This document shows positions 12,564 to 22,484 of a stretch of 64,000 bases of DNA, one piece after another. Every line of letters starts with the position of its first letter. Position 1 is the stretch's first letter. A program made the translations under genes and the position numbers. The notes under the pieces were generated by a model. The model was not told the origin of the DNA and did not search any database. It worked only from the letters and a program-made list of their open reading frames with translations. Location: contig NZ_RJJD01000001.1 of NCBI RefSeq assembly GCF_003721515.1, forward strand, positions 958,736-1,022,735, read 5' to 3'. The stretch comes from Rufibacter latericius. GTDB lineage: Bacteria; Bacteroidota; Bacteroidia; Cytophagales; Hymenobacteraceae.

Positions 12564-15500
12564 CTACACCTGCTTTCGCTCGTTTTGCTTGATTTCAGCG
12601 TACTGCGAAGGCAGGATGTTGTATTCGTCTTTGAAGTACTTGGTGAAGTACTTGCGGTTGTTGAACCCCACTTTGTAGGCGACCTCGGCTACCGTTAACT
12701 GGCTCTTTTCCAGAAACTGGGCTGCATGCTGCAAACGGATCTTCCGGATGAACTCCACCGGCGACTGCCCGGCAATGGCCATCATTTTCTTGTACAAATG
12801 TACCCGGCTCACCCCCAGTTCCCGGCTCATTTCCTCTACAGACAGGTCTGGGTTGCTCAGGTGGGCTTCCACGTACTGAATGGCCTTCCGGATGAATTTA
12901 TCATCCAGAGAGACAATCTCGTTTTCACTGGCCTGCACGCTTATCTTTTTCTCAAAGACCTTCTGCAAGAGCTCACGTTGTGAGATCAGGTTCCGTAAGC
13001 GCGAGAGCAGGAGATCGAAATTGAAAGGTTTGGTGAGGTAATCATTGGCGCCCACATCTAAGCCTTTCAGTTTCTTCTCATCTGAGGCATGGGCGGTAAG
13101 CAGCACAAACGGAATCTGGGAGGTGCGGGAATCAAACTTGATCTTTTTGCAGAACTCCACGCCATCTACCTCGGGCATCATGAGGTCACTCACAATGAGG
13201 TCTGGTAAATGGAACAAGGCCTTTTGCCAGCCTTCTTTTCCGTCTTTGGCTTCCAGCACATGGAAGTACGGTTTAAGGCTGTCTTTGAGGTAAAACCTAA
13301 AATCTTCGTTGTCTTCCACCACCAGCACCACCGGTTTGGCATCCGGCGAAAGGGTTTTCTGCAATTTGGCAGGAGCGATTTCTGCGGCAGTTTCCAAATC
13401 TTGCGGCTCCACAATAACTTCCTCCTGAATACCTTCCAGGGTTCGCTCTTTTACCGGAAGAGTTACCGTAAAGCAACTTCCCTGACCTGGAGCGCTTTCC
13501 ACGTTGATCACGCCGCCGTGCAGGTGCACAAACTCCTGCACCAAGGCCAGTCCGATGCCGCTGCCCTGGTTCATTAGGTGGCTAGGTACCGCATCCCGGA
13601 AGAAACGCTCAAAGATCTTCTGCTGGTTTTCCTTGGGTATGCCAATGCCGCTGTCTTTCACCTTGATCTCCAGAATCTTGATTCCCTCTGAGGAAGAGTC
13701 GTTTTGGTGGCAGTTCAGGGCAACCTCAATTTTACCGTGCTCAGGGGTGAACTTGAAAGCATTGGACAGCAGGTTGAACATGATTTTCTCCAGCTTGTCT
13801 TTGTCAAAGGACGTGTACAGCTCTTTGACGCCTGCCTGAAATGTGAGCGAAATACTTTTCTTGTCAGACAGATCAGCGAAGGAGTCTACGGTTTCCTGCA
13901 CAAAGGCCACCACATTGCCCTCAGAAAGCGAAAGCCGAATGTCTTCCATGTCCATCTTCTTGAAATCGAGGAGCTGGTTCACCATGTTCAGGAGCCGTTT
14001 GGCGTTCTTATGGATCATCTGGTACTGTTGGTGCACCTCGGGGTCTGGGGTTGACTTGAGCAGTTTCTCAATAGGAGCCAGAATCAAAGTCAGTGGGGTC
14101 CGGAACTCATGGCTCACGTTGGTGAAAAACTTGATCTTTAAGCTATCCAGCTCGTGCAGCTGAACAGCCTCCCTTTTTTCCTGCTCCTGCTCCATCCGGG
14201 AAATGGTCTTTTTCAGTTCCGTCCGGCGTAGCCAAACCAAGCCTAAAGCAATGGCCAGGGCATACAGCAGAAAAGCGAGGGGCGTTCGCCAGAAAGGGGC
14301 CAGCACGGTGATCTTCAGGGTAGTCGGGGTTGGACTCCAGACACCGTCGTTATTGGCGGCCAGCACCTTGAACTCGTACTCGCCCGGGTCCAGGTTGGTG
14401 TAGGTAACCCTTCGCTCCTTGCTGCCCACGGTGTGCCATTCCTTGTCAAATCCCTCCAATTTGTAGCGGTACCTGTTTTTCTCCGGATGAATGTAGTTCA
14501 GGGCCGCAAACTCCAGGGAGAACACGTTCTCATCATGCTCCAGGGTAATCTGCTTTGTGTGGGTGATGGCCTGTGACAGAATGGTCCTGCCATTGAAGGC
14601 TTTATTGGTTTCCAGGCTTTTATTGAACAGCTGAAAGTCGGTGAATACCACCCGCGGCGCGGCCTTGTTTTTCTGGATACTCTCGGGCAGGAAGAGGTTG
14701 AAACCGTTCGCGCCACCAAAGATCAGCTCTCCTTTACGCGTCCCTAGGGCGGCATTCACGTTAAAGACTTTGGCCTGCAGCCCGTCCAACTCGTCATAGT
14801 TCCGGAAATCATTCTGGTATCTCTGCCCTTTCTTCTGGATAATCAGGTTAGCTACCCCGTTATGGGTGCTCACCCACAGGTTTCCGCTTTTGTCTTCCAG
14901 CAAGGTGGTGATCGCATTGTGGGGCAGCCCGTCTTTGACCGTAAAATGGGTAAAGGAATTATCGCGCTCGTTGTACAGGTCCAATCCCTCAGTGGTGCCT
15001 ATCCAGAGTTGGTTCCGGCGGTCTCTGAGCAGGGAGGTGATGTTGTTGCTACGCAGGCTCTTGGGGTTCTTGGGGTCATGGAGGAAATAGGTACTCTTAC
15101 CGGTTTCCTTGTTGAAGACATCAATGCCGTAGCCACCGCCCACCCAAAGGTTCCCCTGCCGGTCTTCGGCCATGGCCGAGATGTAGTTGCAGTGGATGGG
15201 GAATTTTCCTCCTTCTACCTTGGAATGGACAAACCCGTTCTGATTGGGGTCAAACAACTCTAGCCCGCCCCGGAGCGTGCCAATCCAGAGGTTGCCTTTG
15301 GCATCTTGGTACAGTTCCCAGATGCTGTTATCCGCCAGGCTTTTGGGGTTTCCGGGCTCGTTTTTATAATGGATGAACTTTTCGCCGTCGAAACGGGAGA
15401 GTCCGCCCAGGTAGGTCCCTACCCAAAGCGTCTTGTTCCGGTCCAGAAGCAAACTCACGATTACGTCGCTGGAGAGGCTGCTGGCATCGGCGGGGTTATG

Positions 15501-16736
15501 GGCATAGCGGGTGTACTGGCCAGTGGCGCGGTTCAGGTACAGCAGGCCAGATCCGTTGGTGCCAATCCAAAGGTTGCCATTCTCATCTTCGGCAAAGGCA
15601 TTTACATCGTCAAAAGGGAGGCTGCCCGGCACAGAGGCCTGGTGTCTGATGTGCGGAAACCGGATGAGGTTGGGATGAAAGTAATTGATTCCTCTCTTGA
15701 ACGTTCCTACCCAGATGATTCCCTCCGGGTCTTTGTAGAGCGCATTGATGCTGTTATCGGCCAGGCTTTGGGTCACTTCTTTGTTGTGCCGAAGGTACTG
15801 TACCGTGCCCGACTTTTTATGGATCACGTTGATGCCACCGTGGTCGGTGCCCACCCAGATTTTGCCGGGCTCCGCTTCCACAATCCCCCGGATGAGGTTG
15901 TTGTTGAGTTTCGTCGGGGAAGAGTTTTTGTGGAAATGCTCTAGGCTTTTCTGGGCGCTGGAATAGAAATAAACCCCACCTTCCTTTTCGCGCACGTACA
16001 GCCAGAGGTCATTTGCGGCATCTACGGTGAGGGCGTAATCCAGGGCTTCCTGGCTGTACTTCCGGTAGATCTCGTCGTTGCGCTCTACCACTTTCAGGGT
16101 TTTGCCGTCCAGTTTCTCCAGGATGCCGTTGTGGTGCACCAGCCAGATATCTCCGCCTGAGGTTTGCCCGATGGCCGAGATATTGTCGGTACTAAGGCTG
16201 CTTTTGGCCGGAAAGGAGTGTTTGAGGTGAAGGGAACTGCGCGTACGCGGATTGTATCTGACTACTCCCTTTCCCGAGAGGACAAACCAGAAATCCCCAC
16301 GTTTGTCTTTCAGGATGTCAGCTACCACGCTGTTGGCGGGCAAATGGTATTGTTTCCGAAGAGTGGCTTGGTTCCGGGAAAACTGCTCGGTGACCGGATC
16401 AAAGACACAGTTCCCTTGCAGGGTCTGGACCCAGATTTTGCCGTCTGGCCCTTCCACCAGTTTGGTGACATCGTTGCTGATAAGGGAGGTGGTGTCGTCT
16501 GACGCGTGGGTAAAGGCTTTGAACTGATAGCCATCGTAGCGGTTCAGGCCGCCGGCAATGGTGCCTACCCACAGGTAGCCGCGGCTGTCTTTCAGGAAAC
16601 ACTTGACCTGGTTACTGGACAGCCCCTGGTTGATGTCGAGCAGCGAAAACCTGAACTGCTCGGGCATTTGGCCAAAACCTTGGGTCCATATCCCCAGGAA
16701 CATCAGCGCCACTATGATCCATCTATCTACCCTCAT
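12564..16736 (-). CDS. Hybrid two-component system regulator (HTCS): propeller sensor, kinase, receiver, AraC
   Basis: A 1390-residue one-protein signalling system. A signal peptide (about 1-22) is followed by about 14 Reg_prop repeats of the LWVGT..GGL type (to about residue 700), consistent with two seven-blade propellers. A Y_Y_Y domain (about 745-810) and one membrane helix (about 818-837) follow. Then come HisKA with phosphorylatable His876 in SHEFRTPLT, HATPase_c (about 980-1105), a receiver domain with Asp1184 in VSDLMMPEVDG, and a C-terminal AraC DNA-binding domain (about 1285-1390). HTCS proteins bind oligosaccharides in the periplasm and activate nearby glycan-utilisation genes. Its neighbours are GH9 downstream and GH3 divergently upstream. 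The ligand is probably a beta-glucan or mannan fragment, by inference from context. Confidence 0.96.
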   Translation of the reverse strand: MRVDRWIIVALMFLGIWTQGFGQMPEQFRFSLLDINQGLSSNQVKCFLKDSRGYLWVGTIAGGLNRYDGYQFKAFTHASDDTTSLISNDVTKLVEGPDGKIWVQTLQGNCVFDPVTEQFSRNQATLRKQYHLPANSVVADILKDKRGDFWFVLSGKGVVRYNPRTRSSLHLKHSFPAKSSLSTDNISAIGQTSGGDIWLVHHNGILEKLDGKTLKVVERNDEIYRKYSQEALDYALTVDAANDLWLYVREKEGGVYFYSSAQKSLEHFHKNSSPTKLNNNLIRGIVEAEPGKIWVGTDHGGINVIHKKSGTVQYLRHNKEVTQSLADNSINALYKDPEGIIWVGTFKRGINYFHPNLIRFPHIRHQASVPGSLPFDDVNAFAEDENGNLWIGTNGSGLLYLNRATGQYTRYAHNPADASSLSSDVIVSLLLDRNKTLWVGTYLGGLSRFDGEKFIHYKNEPGNPKSLADNSIWELYQDAKGNLWIGTLRGGLELFDPNQNGFVHSKVEGGKFPIHCNYISAMAEDRQGNLWVGGGYGIDVFNKETGKSTYFLHDPKNPKSLRSNNITSLLRDRRNQLWIGTTEGLDLYNERDNSFTHFTVKDGLPHNAITTLLEDKSGNLWVSTHNGVANLIIQKKGQRYQNDFRNYDELDGLQAKVFNVNAALGTRKGELIFGGANGFNLFLPESIQKNKAAPRVVFTDFQLFNKSLETNKAFNGRTILSQAITHTKQITLEHDENVFSLEFAALNYIHPEKNRYRYKLEGFDKEWHTVGSKERRVTYTNLDPGEYEFKVLAANNDGVWSPTPTTLKITVLAPFWRTPLAFLLYALAIALGLVWLRRTELKKTISRMEQEQEKREAVQLHELDSLKIKFFTNVSHEFRTPLTLILAPIEKLLKSTPDPEVHQQYQMIHKNAKRLLNMVNQLLDFKKMDMEDIRLSLSEGNVVAFVQETVDSFADLSDKKSISLTFQAGVKELYTSFDKDKLEKIMFNLLSNAFKFTPEHGKIEVALNCHQNDSSSEGIKILEIKVKDSGIGIPKENQQKIFERFFRDAVPSHLMNQGSGIGLALVQEFVHLHGGVINVESAPGQGSCFTVTLPVKERTLEGIQEEVIVEPQDLETAAEIAPAKLQKTLSPDAKPVVLVVEDNEDFRFYLKDSLKPYFHVLEAKDGKEGWQKALFHLPDLIVSDLMMPEVDGVEFCKKIKFDSRTSQIPFVLLTAHASDEKKLKGLDVGANDYLTKPFNFDLLLSRLRNLISQRELLQKVFEKKISVQASENEIVSLDDKFIRKAIQYVEAHLSNPDLSVEEMSRELGVSRVHLYKKMMAIAGQSPVEFIRKIRLQHAAQFLEKSQLTVAEVAYKVGFNNRKYFTKYFKDEYNILPSQYAEIKQNERKQV

Positions 16737-16863
16737 GCGTCACCTTAAATAGTATTTCCTTTAGAAAGCCAGAACCCCTTTCCGGCCACTGCTTCTTTTA
16801 ACTAAACCTACTCTATTCTCCCTTCACCCGCTTGGGCTAATGCCACTGAAAATGCCGCCTCCT

Positions 16864-16895
16864 TTTGGGGCTGTTTTCTGAAAAATGGCCCCAAA
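16864..16895. repeat. Dispersed palindrome, copy 9
   Basis: TTTGGGGCTGTTTTC and AAAAATGGCCCCAAA, with good pairing of the outer arms. It is 127 bases upstream of the HTCS start. Confidence 0.75.
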
Positions 16896-16994
16896 AACTG
16901 AGACCCAGGTTTCTGCGGAAAATCTTGCCAGCGGGTTATCCTTTCATTCCCCTCCTACACAGGTGGGCATCAGAAAACGTTCCAAGTCAAGGCT

Positions 16995-17034
16995 GCGCTT
17001 TGGGGCAGTTTTTGCCAAAACAGCCTTAAAGCGC
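16995..17034. repeat. Dispersed palindrome, copy 10 (extended stem)
   Basis: TTTGGGGCAGTTTTTG and CCAAAACAGCCTTAAA are extended at both outer ends by complementary GCGC, giving a 40-base hairpin. Confidence 0.8.
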
Positions 17035-17335
17035 TTTTAGTCGTTACCCTGGATTTCGGCTCCCTAATTTACCACTTTGGCAACATAACTCAACCTGTGC
17101 CTCAGAAAAGCGGGAGAATGTCAACCAACAGCCAGCTCTAAATTCAACGGCTTTCCCACAAGTTGCGGCCTTGGCTGAGCCTGGCACGTATCAAATGTTT
17201 CCTTTTGATGGTTCATTTGTTAAGAACCCTTTATTGCCGAGGGTGTACTCAAAAAGATGCTTTATACTTGTATTCCCGCATTGGCGGGCACTTTAAAACA
17301 GGACGCTCTTACCCTTAAACCAATCAACAAAAAAG

Positions 17336-19654
17336 ATGAAATATATCACCCCGTTGGCGTTGGTGGTGGCACTGGGGCTGCAGGCTTGCAGTTCTTCCCA
17401 GACAGGCCAGTCTGGTCAATCGGCACCAGCTGCCGCTGCAACCAGTAACACGGCCTCCACTCCTGCCCCTGCTGAACCCGCCCGCGACAAGCAGATCGAT
17501 GACCTGATTTCCCGGATGACGGTAGAAGAGAAAGTTGGGCAGATGACCCAGCTCACCATCGACCTGATCCTGAAAGACACTGAAGCGGCCACGGTAGATA
17601 CCGCCAAACTGCGTCAGGTCCTGGTGAACCACCACGTAGGCTCCATCCTGAACGTGAAAGGCCGGGCTTACACCATTGACGAGTGGCACACCATCCTGAA
17701 CGCCATCCATGACGTGACCGACAGAACCCGTCTGAAGATTCCGGTGATTTACGGGATTGACGCCATCCACGGGAACAACTACCTGGCAGGTACTACCCTT
17801 TACCCGCACAACATCGGGATGGCCGCCACCCGTAACCCCGAGTTGGTGAACCGACTGGCACAAATCACGGCCCTGGAAACCAGAGCTGCCGGTATTCCGT
17901 GGAACTTTGACCCGGTTTTGGATGTAGGCCGTCAGCCGCTTTGGCCCCGTTTTGAGGAAACCTTCGGCGAAGACGTGTTTGTGGTAAAAACCATGGGCAG
18001 CGCCGCTATCAGAGGCTATGAGCAGAACGGCAAGGGCCAGGATTTCTCGGTTGCCTCCTGCATGAAGCACTTCCTGGGGTACTCTTACCCTTCTACAGGA
18101 AAAGACCGCACGCCTTCTTACATTCCGGAGCAAATGCTGCGCGAGATTTTCCTGCCGCCGTTCAAGGCAGCCGTAGAGGCCGGTGCCTCTACCGTCATGA
18201 TTAACTCCGGTGAGATCAACGGCGTGCCCGTACACGGCAGCAAGTATTACCTAACCCAAATCCTGCGGAACGAACTAGGCTTCCAGGGCGTGGCCGTGTC
18301 TGACTGGGAAGACGTGATTCGGTTGCACACCCGCCACAAGGTTGCCGCCACCCCGAAAGAAGCCGTAAGAATGGCCGTAGAAGCCGGTTTGGACATGAGC
18401 ATGGTGCCTACTGATTTATCGTTCTACAACCACCTGGTAGCCTTGGTAAAAGAAGGCACTATCTCTGAGGAACGCATCAACCTATCGGTGCGCCGCATTT
18501 TGGCCCTGAAGAAGAAACTGGGTCTGTTTGAGCAGGTGAGACCGAAGGCGGCCCTGAAAACCACCATCCACAAAGCAGAGTTCGATCAGGTATCGCTGCA
18601 ATCGGCGCTGGAAAGCATCACCCTGCTCAAAAACAACAACCAGGTATTGCCGCTCAAGAAGACTTCCAAAATTCTGGTAGCCGGTCCAACCGCCAATACC
18701 CTGGCGGCCCTGCACGGAAGCTGGTCCTACATCTGGCAAGGGACCGATGAGTCGCAGTATCCATCTAAAGCCAAGACGTTAGTACAGGGTCTGATCGCTG
18801 AGATTGGCAAAGACCGCGTGATTTCCCGCTCCGTGGCTGATTTCAACGGTGCCGCCAACTATGACGTAGCCCAACTGAGAAAAGACGCTGCCCAGGCCCA
18901 AGCCATTGTGCTTTGCCTAGGTGAGAAAGCGTACGCTGAGAGCCCCGGTGTGATTGATGACCTTGATTTGGAGGAAAACCAATTGGCCTTGGTGCGAGCC
19001 GCTAAAGCGACCGGCAAACCGGTAATTATTGTACTGCTGGAAGGCAGACCGCGCGTATTATCCTCGGTGGAGCCACTGGCTAATGCCGTGGTGATGGCGT
19101 ACCGTCCGGCTACGTTCGGGGCCGCGGCCATCGCCGATGTGCTGTTCGGGGACTACAACCCTGATGGCGTGCTACCGTTCACTTATCCGCGCTTCTCCGG
19201 CGACGTGCTCACCTATGACCACAAAGGCACCGAGATCATCCGGGAAGACATTCCTAACGCAGCCGGTAACCGTGGGTTCAACCCGCAGTGGCCGTTCGGG
19301 CATGGCCTGAGCTACACCACGTTCGCTTTCTCTGACCTGCGCGTGGACAAGACTACCTTCGGGAACAATGACAATCTGAAGGTCACCGTGAAAGTGCGTA
19401 ACACCGGCAGCAGAGCCGGTAAGAAGACCGTGGAACTCTACAGCCACGACCAGTATGCCAGCATCACGCCTTCTGCCAAACGCCTGCGCGCTTTCTCCAA
19501 AGTGTCGCTGCAGCCCGGTGAAGAAAAAGAAGTAAGCCTGACCATCTCCGCTAAAGACCTGGCATTTGTGAACGAAGCCGGCCAATGGGTGACCGAACCC
19601 GGTGCCTTCGACCTGATGGTGGGCGACCTGAAAACCGTAGTAACGCTGCAATAA
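17336..19654 (+). CDS. bglX: GH3 beta-glucosidase (BglX-like), lipoprotein
   Basis: A complete 772-residue family 3 glycosidase. The lipoprotein signal MKYITPLALVVALGLQAC places a lipidated Cys at residue 18, followed by an Ala/Ser/Thr-rich linker. The GH3 N-terminal TIM barrel spans about residues 60-370, with the nucleophile Asp323 in GVAVSDWEDV and the substrate-binding KHFLGYS region near 242. The C-terminal sandwich domain spans about 410-640 (NNNQVLPLKK; AIADVLFGDYNPDG), then PFGHGLSYTTF and a fibronectin III-like domain to the end. It should cleave terminal beta-glucosyl residues from cello- or gluco-manno-oligosaccharides at the periplasmic side of a membrane. It is divergent from the HTCS, which may activate it. 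A palindrome and a terminator follow. Confidence 0.94.
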   Translation: MKYITPLALVVALGLQACSSSQTGQSGQSAPAAAATSNTASTPAPAEPARDKQIDDLISRMTVEEKVGQMTQLTIDLILKDTEAATVDTAKLRQVLVNHHVGSILNVKGRAYTIDEWHTILNAIHDVTDRTRLKIPVIYGIDAIHGNNYLAGTTLYPHNIGMAATRNPELVNRLAQITALETRAAGIPWNFDPVLDVGRQPLWPRFEETFGEDVFVVKTMGSAAIRGYEQNGKGQDFSVASCMKHFLGYSYPSTGKDRTPSYIPEQMLREIFLPPFKAAVEAGASTVMINSGEINGVPVHGSKYYLTQILRNELGFQGVAVSDWEDVIRLHTRHKVAATPKEAVRMAVEAGLDMSMVPTDLSFYNHLVALVKEGTISEERINLSVRRILALKKKLGLFEQVRPKAALKTTIHKAEFDQVSLQSALESITLLKNNNQVLPLKKTSKILVAGPTANTLAALHGSWSYIWQGTDESQYPSKAKTLVQGLIAEIGKDRVISRSVADFNGAANYDVAQLRKDAAQAQAIVLCLGEKAYAESPGVIDDLDLEENQLALVRAAKATGKPVIIVLLEGRPRVLSSVEPLANAVVMAYRPATFGAAAIADVLFGDYNPDGVLPFTYPRFSGDVLTYDHKGTEIIREDIPNAAGNRGFNPQWPFGHGLSYTTFAFSDLRVDKTTFGNNDNLKVTVKVRNTGSRAGKKTVELYSHDQYASITPSAKRLRAFSKVSLQPGEEKEVSLTISAKDLAFVNEAGQWVTEPGAFDLMVGDLKTVVTLQ

Positions 19655-19663
19655 ACAACCTGT

Positions 19664-19696
19664 TTTGGGGCTGGTTTCTCTAAAACAGCTCTTAAA
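19664..19696. repeat. Dispersed palindrome, copy 11
   Basis: TTTTGGGGCTGGTTTCTC and AAAACAGCTCTTAAA. It lies 9 bases after the GH3 stop and before the terminator at 19710. Confidence 0.75.
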
Positions 19697-19709
19697 CGAA
19701 GATAAAACC

Positions 19710-19757
19710 AGAAGCCCGATCAGACAGATGCATCATCTTGTCTGATCGGGCTTCTTC
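19710..19757. terminator. Bidirectional terminator between GH3 and AraC genes
   Basis: AGAAGCCCGATCAGACA pairs perfectly with TGTCTGATCGGGCTTCT around a 14-base loop. It lies between convergent genes and is flanked on each side by one dispersed palindrome. Confidence 0.9.
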
Positions 19758-19786
19758 TTGTGTAATGCTTAGCGAAAGGGATTTGT

Positions 19787-19818
19787 TTTAGACCTGGTTT
19801 CAAGAAAACAGCCTTAAA
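19787..19818. repeat. Dispersed palindrome, copy 12
   Basis: TTTAGACCTGGTTTC and GAAAACAGCCTTAAA. It lies 15 bases past the AraC stop codon and before the shared terminator on that strand. Confidence 0.75.
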
Positions 19819-19833
19819 ACCCAAGAATCCTGT

Positions 19834-20706
19834 TTAGATAAACACCCTGGAACCGGAGTAGTTCTGCCGGAATTCTTTAGGCGTGCACCCGTTCTTGCGC
19901 CGGAAAATGCGGTTGAAGTACGACAGATTGTTGAAGCCGCATTTAAACGACACCTCAGAGATGGTTTCAGTGGTATCAATGAGCATGCGGGAGGCATGGC
20001 CCAACCTGATTTCGTTCAAGCTTTCGATGAAGGTTTTTCCTGTCCGTTTTTTGATAAACCGGCTAAAAGAGACTTCGGGCATATTCACCACTTTGGCCAC
20101 ATCGGCGAGGGAAACCTCCTTGTCATAGTAGGTCTGCATGTACTCAAATGCCTTTTCTATGCGGCGGCTGTAATAGTTGAACTGGTCTGAGGTGAACGTG
20201 CTGTTGGAGAGTGTGCGCATGTTACGGGAAACCGACAGATCATGCAGAATGGAGATCAGTTCCAGCACCGAGTCGAAGCCGCCTTTCTGGGTGAGTTGTT
20301 CTAACCTGGGCCTGAACGCTTCCTTTACCTCGCGGGAAAAAGAAATACCCTTACTGGCCCGCTCTAATAAAGCCCTGATAAAACTCAACTGGTTGCGGCG
20401 CAGAAACTTCTCGTCAAAAAGGTCTTTGTGGAATTGGATGGTGATCTCCACAATTTCCTTGCTTTTGCATTGGTGCGTAAACCAGCCGTGCGGCAAGTTG
20501 CTGCCCACCAGCACCAATTCCAGGTCATCTATGACTTCCACGTGGTCGCCCACCACGCGCTTGGCCCCGGCGGCGTTATAGATGAAGTTCAACTCAAAGT
20601 CTTCATGGTAGTGAAGCGGGAAGTTGAATTCCTCTTTTACCCTGGAGAACAAAGTGAAACAATCGTTCTGGGTTAACGGGGTAATTTCACGGTAGATAGC
20701 ACTCAT
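19834..20706 (-). CDS. AraC-family transcriptional regulator with cupin sensor
   Basis: A 290-residue regulator. Residues about 20-95 form a cupin ligand-binding domain (FPLHYHEDFELNFI, with metal- or sugar-binding-type histidines; SNLPHGWFTHQC). Residues about 190-285 form the double helix-turn-helix AraC domain (VSLADVAKVVNMPEVSFSRF; ETISEVSFKCGFNNLSYFNRIFRRKNGCTP is its second half). Such proteins activate sugar-use genes in response to a small ligand. The gene is divergent from the mannan operon that starts at 21272, which makes that operon its most likely target. This is an inference from position only. Confidence 0.93.
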   Translation of the reverse strand: MSAIYREITPLTQNDCFTLFSRVKEEFNFPLHYHEDFELNFIYNAAGAKRVVGDHVEVIDDLELVLVGSNLPHGWFTHQCKSKEIVEITIQFHKDLFDEKFLRRNQLSFIRALLERASKGISFSREVKEAFRPRLEQLTQKGGFDSVLELISILHDLSVSRNMRTLSNSTFTSDQFNYYSRRIEKAFEYMQTYYDKEVSLADVAKVVNMPEVSFSRFIKKRTGKTFIESLNEIRLGHASRMLIDTTETISEVSFKCGFNNLSYFNRIFRRKNGCTPKEFRQNYSGSRVFI

Positions 20707-21271
20707 AATAGCGGATTTACTCTGTGAAGTTACACATTCTTGCGTTTACTTACTGCCTAATGGTTAAAAAAATACCAGTTATTGACTCAATAATATCTCA
20801 GCCAAGCATTGCCTTCTGGTTCCGCATGTAATTCTTCCTGAATTTATCTTCTTGTCCACAGTGGCTTCAAACAATTTATTCGTTAAAAACTTAAAGAGTA
20901 TTATTGTGTTTCTATAGCTTTTCTCAAGCAATAGGCTTCATTTTCATGAGCTTTTCATTTTCTTGCAAAGCACCGATGAATCAGATGTAAAAGGCTGTTC
21001 CGGCATAACACCGCTAGTCTCTTCTATATTTCATCAAACAAACGATAAAATAGTATTACCCCTCAGCCTAAAAACTACCTAGTTTTGTAAAGTAGCTTAG
21101 ATGTACTCCATAAGTTGTTCTGCATTTAGAAAGAAGGGCACTTATTTCCATTGGTGCACTTCTGGCACAAGCTCAACGGCAAACCACCAATGAAGAGACA
21201 GAAGCGTAGGCTATGGCCTAGTTAAAGCTACTTTACGGTGAACATTCTTTACCTTTTCCCAATTAGAACCC
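20707..21271. other. Divergent control region of AraC gene and mannan operon
   Basis: These 565 AT-rich bases lie between the AraC regulator and the first mannan gene. No gene and no dispersed palindrome were found. An exact -7 box is present at 21080-21087. The long leader (about 180 bases) that this would imply has no recognised riboswitch. Confidence 0.45.
21080..21087 (+). promoter_or_regulatory. Candidate -7 promoter element of the mannan operon
   Basis: TAGTTTTG matches the Bacteroidota -7 consensus TAnnTTTG exactly and points toward the GH26 gene. No clear -33 TTTG partner was seen, as is common for activator-dependent promoters. Confidence 0.35.
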
Positions 21272-22429
21272 ATGACTAGAACCTTACTGGCTTTCCTTTT
21301 ACTGGCGTTCACTTATCTTCCCTCCCAGGGGCAGGTTTCTCCCATTAACAAGAAAGCCACCCCTGAAACCAGGAACCTCTACACCAACCTGAAACGCCTT
21401 TCCCAGAAAGGTATCATGTTCGGCCACCAGGATGCGTTGGCGTATGGGGTTGGTTGGAAATATGAACCAGGCCGCTCTGATGTAAAGGAAGTAGTGGGCG
21501 AGTACCCTGCGGTTGTTGGTTGGGAACTGGGCCATTTGGAACTGAACAAACCCATGAACCTGGACAGCGTGCCGTTCCAGAAAATGCGGGAGTATGCGCA
21601 GGAAGTGTACGCCAAAGGTGGTTTGAATACCTTTAGCTGGCACTTGAACAACCCCGTGGACCCGGCTAAAACCAGCTGGGATGCGGCAGATTCTACCATC
21701 CGGCACCTGTTCCAGGACAAAAACGCCATGAAACGTTACAAGTCGTGGTTAGATGGGTTGGCCGGTTTCATGAAAAGCCTGAAAGGCCCCAACGGTGAGT
21801 TGATTCCGTTGGTTTTCCGTCCTTTTCACGAGCATACCGGAAGTTGGTTCTGGTGGGGCCGCAAGCATTGCTCTCCCGAGGAATACAAGCAGATGTGGCG
21901 TTTCACCGTAGACTACCTGCGCAAGAAGAAAGCCAACAATCTGCTGTTCGCTTACTCCACCGACCGTTTCACCTCCCGCGAGGATTACCTGGAGCGGTAC
22001 CCTGGCGATGACTACGTAGACATTGTGGGGTTTGACATCTACCACCGTCCGCCCGCAGATCCAGCACAACTAGCGCAGGCGAACCAAAACTACATCAAGG
22101 AAGCCCGCCAGATGGTGGAGACGTTGCGTCAGATTGGCCAGGAGAAAAACAAGGTTTGGACTTTAAGCGAAACCGGCCTGGAAACTTTACCGCAGGCCGA
22201 TTGGTGGACCAACATCCTTTCGCCCATTGTCCAGGACGCTGGCTTGTCTTACGTGATGGTGTGGCGAAACGCCAGAACAGACCATTACTACGCGCCTTAT
22301 CCCGGGCAGAAAAGTGCCGAGGATTTTAAGGTCTTTTACAGGAATCCCAAAGTCTTCTTCCTTGACAAAGTAGCCAAGGAACGTCTCTATGCTCCAACTA
22401 CTCAGGACAAACTGGGCAGCAGAAAATAA
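21272..22429 (+). CDS. GH26 beta-mannanase, first paralogue
   Basis: A 385-residue exported family 26 beta-mannanase or mannobiohydrolase. The signal peptide ends at PSQGQ near residue 21. The TIM barrel begins with KGIMFGHQDALAYGVGW (about 45-61). The general acid is Glu187 in FRPFHEHTGSWFWWG and the nucleophile is Glu300 in LSETGLE. It is about the length of single-domain GH26 enzymes, with no binding module and no T9SS tail, so it is probably periplasmic. In Bacteroides fragilis a GH26 enzyme that yields mannobiose is encoded beside the same symporter, phosphorylase and epimerase families. The symporter gene follows after 55 bases. It is the first gene of the operon. Confidence 0.93.
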   Translation: MTRTLLAFLLLAFTYLPSQGQVSPINKKATPETRNLYTNLKRLSQKGIMFGHQDALAYGVGWKYEPGRSDVKEVVGEYPAVVGWELGHLELNKPMNLDSVPFQKMREYAQEVYAKGGLNTFSWHLNNPVDPAKTSWDAADSTIRHLFQDKNAMKRYKSWLDGLAGFMKSLKGPNGELIPLVFRPFHEHTGSWFWWGRKHCSPEEYKQMWRFTVDYLRKKKANNLLFAYSTDRFTSREDYLERYPGDDYVDIVGFDIYHRPPADPAQLAQANQNYIKEARQMVETLRQIGQEKNKVWTLSETGLETLPQADWWTNILSPIVQDAGLSYVMVWRNARTDHYYAPYPGQKSAEDFKVFYRNPKVFFLDKVAKERLYAPTTQDKLGSRK

Positions 22430-22484
22430 CGCACACCCCGCCTCTTCACACCACTACTAAAAACAAAACCTTTACTTCTTTCGC

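Larger units (their letters stand above)
16737..17335. other. Divergent intergenic region between HTCS and GH3 genes
   Basis: These 599 bases separate divergent genes and should hold both promoters. Two palindromes lie here (16864-16895 and 16995-17034), neither after a stop codon. A weak -7-like sequence, TATACTTG, lies at 17263-17270 before the GH3 gene. No gene is supported. Confidence 0.4.
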
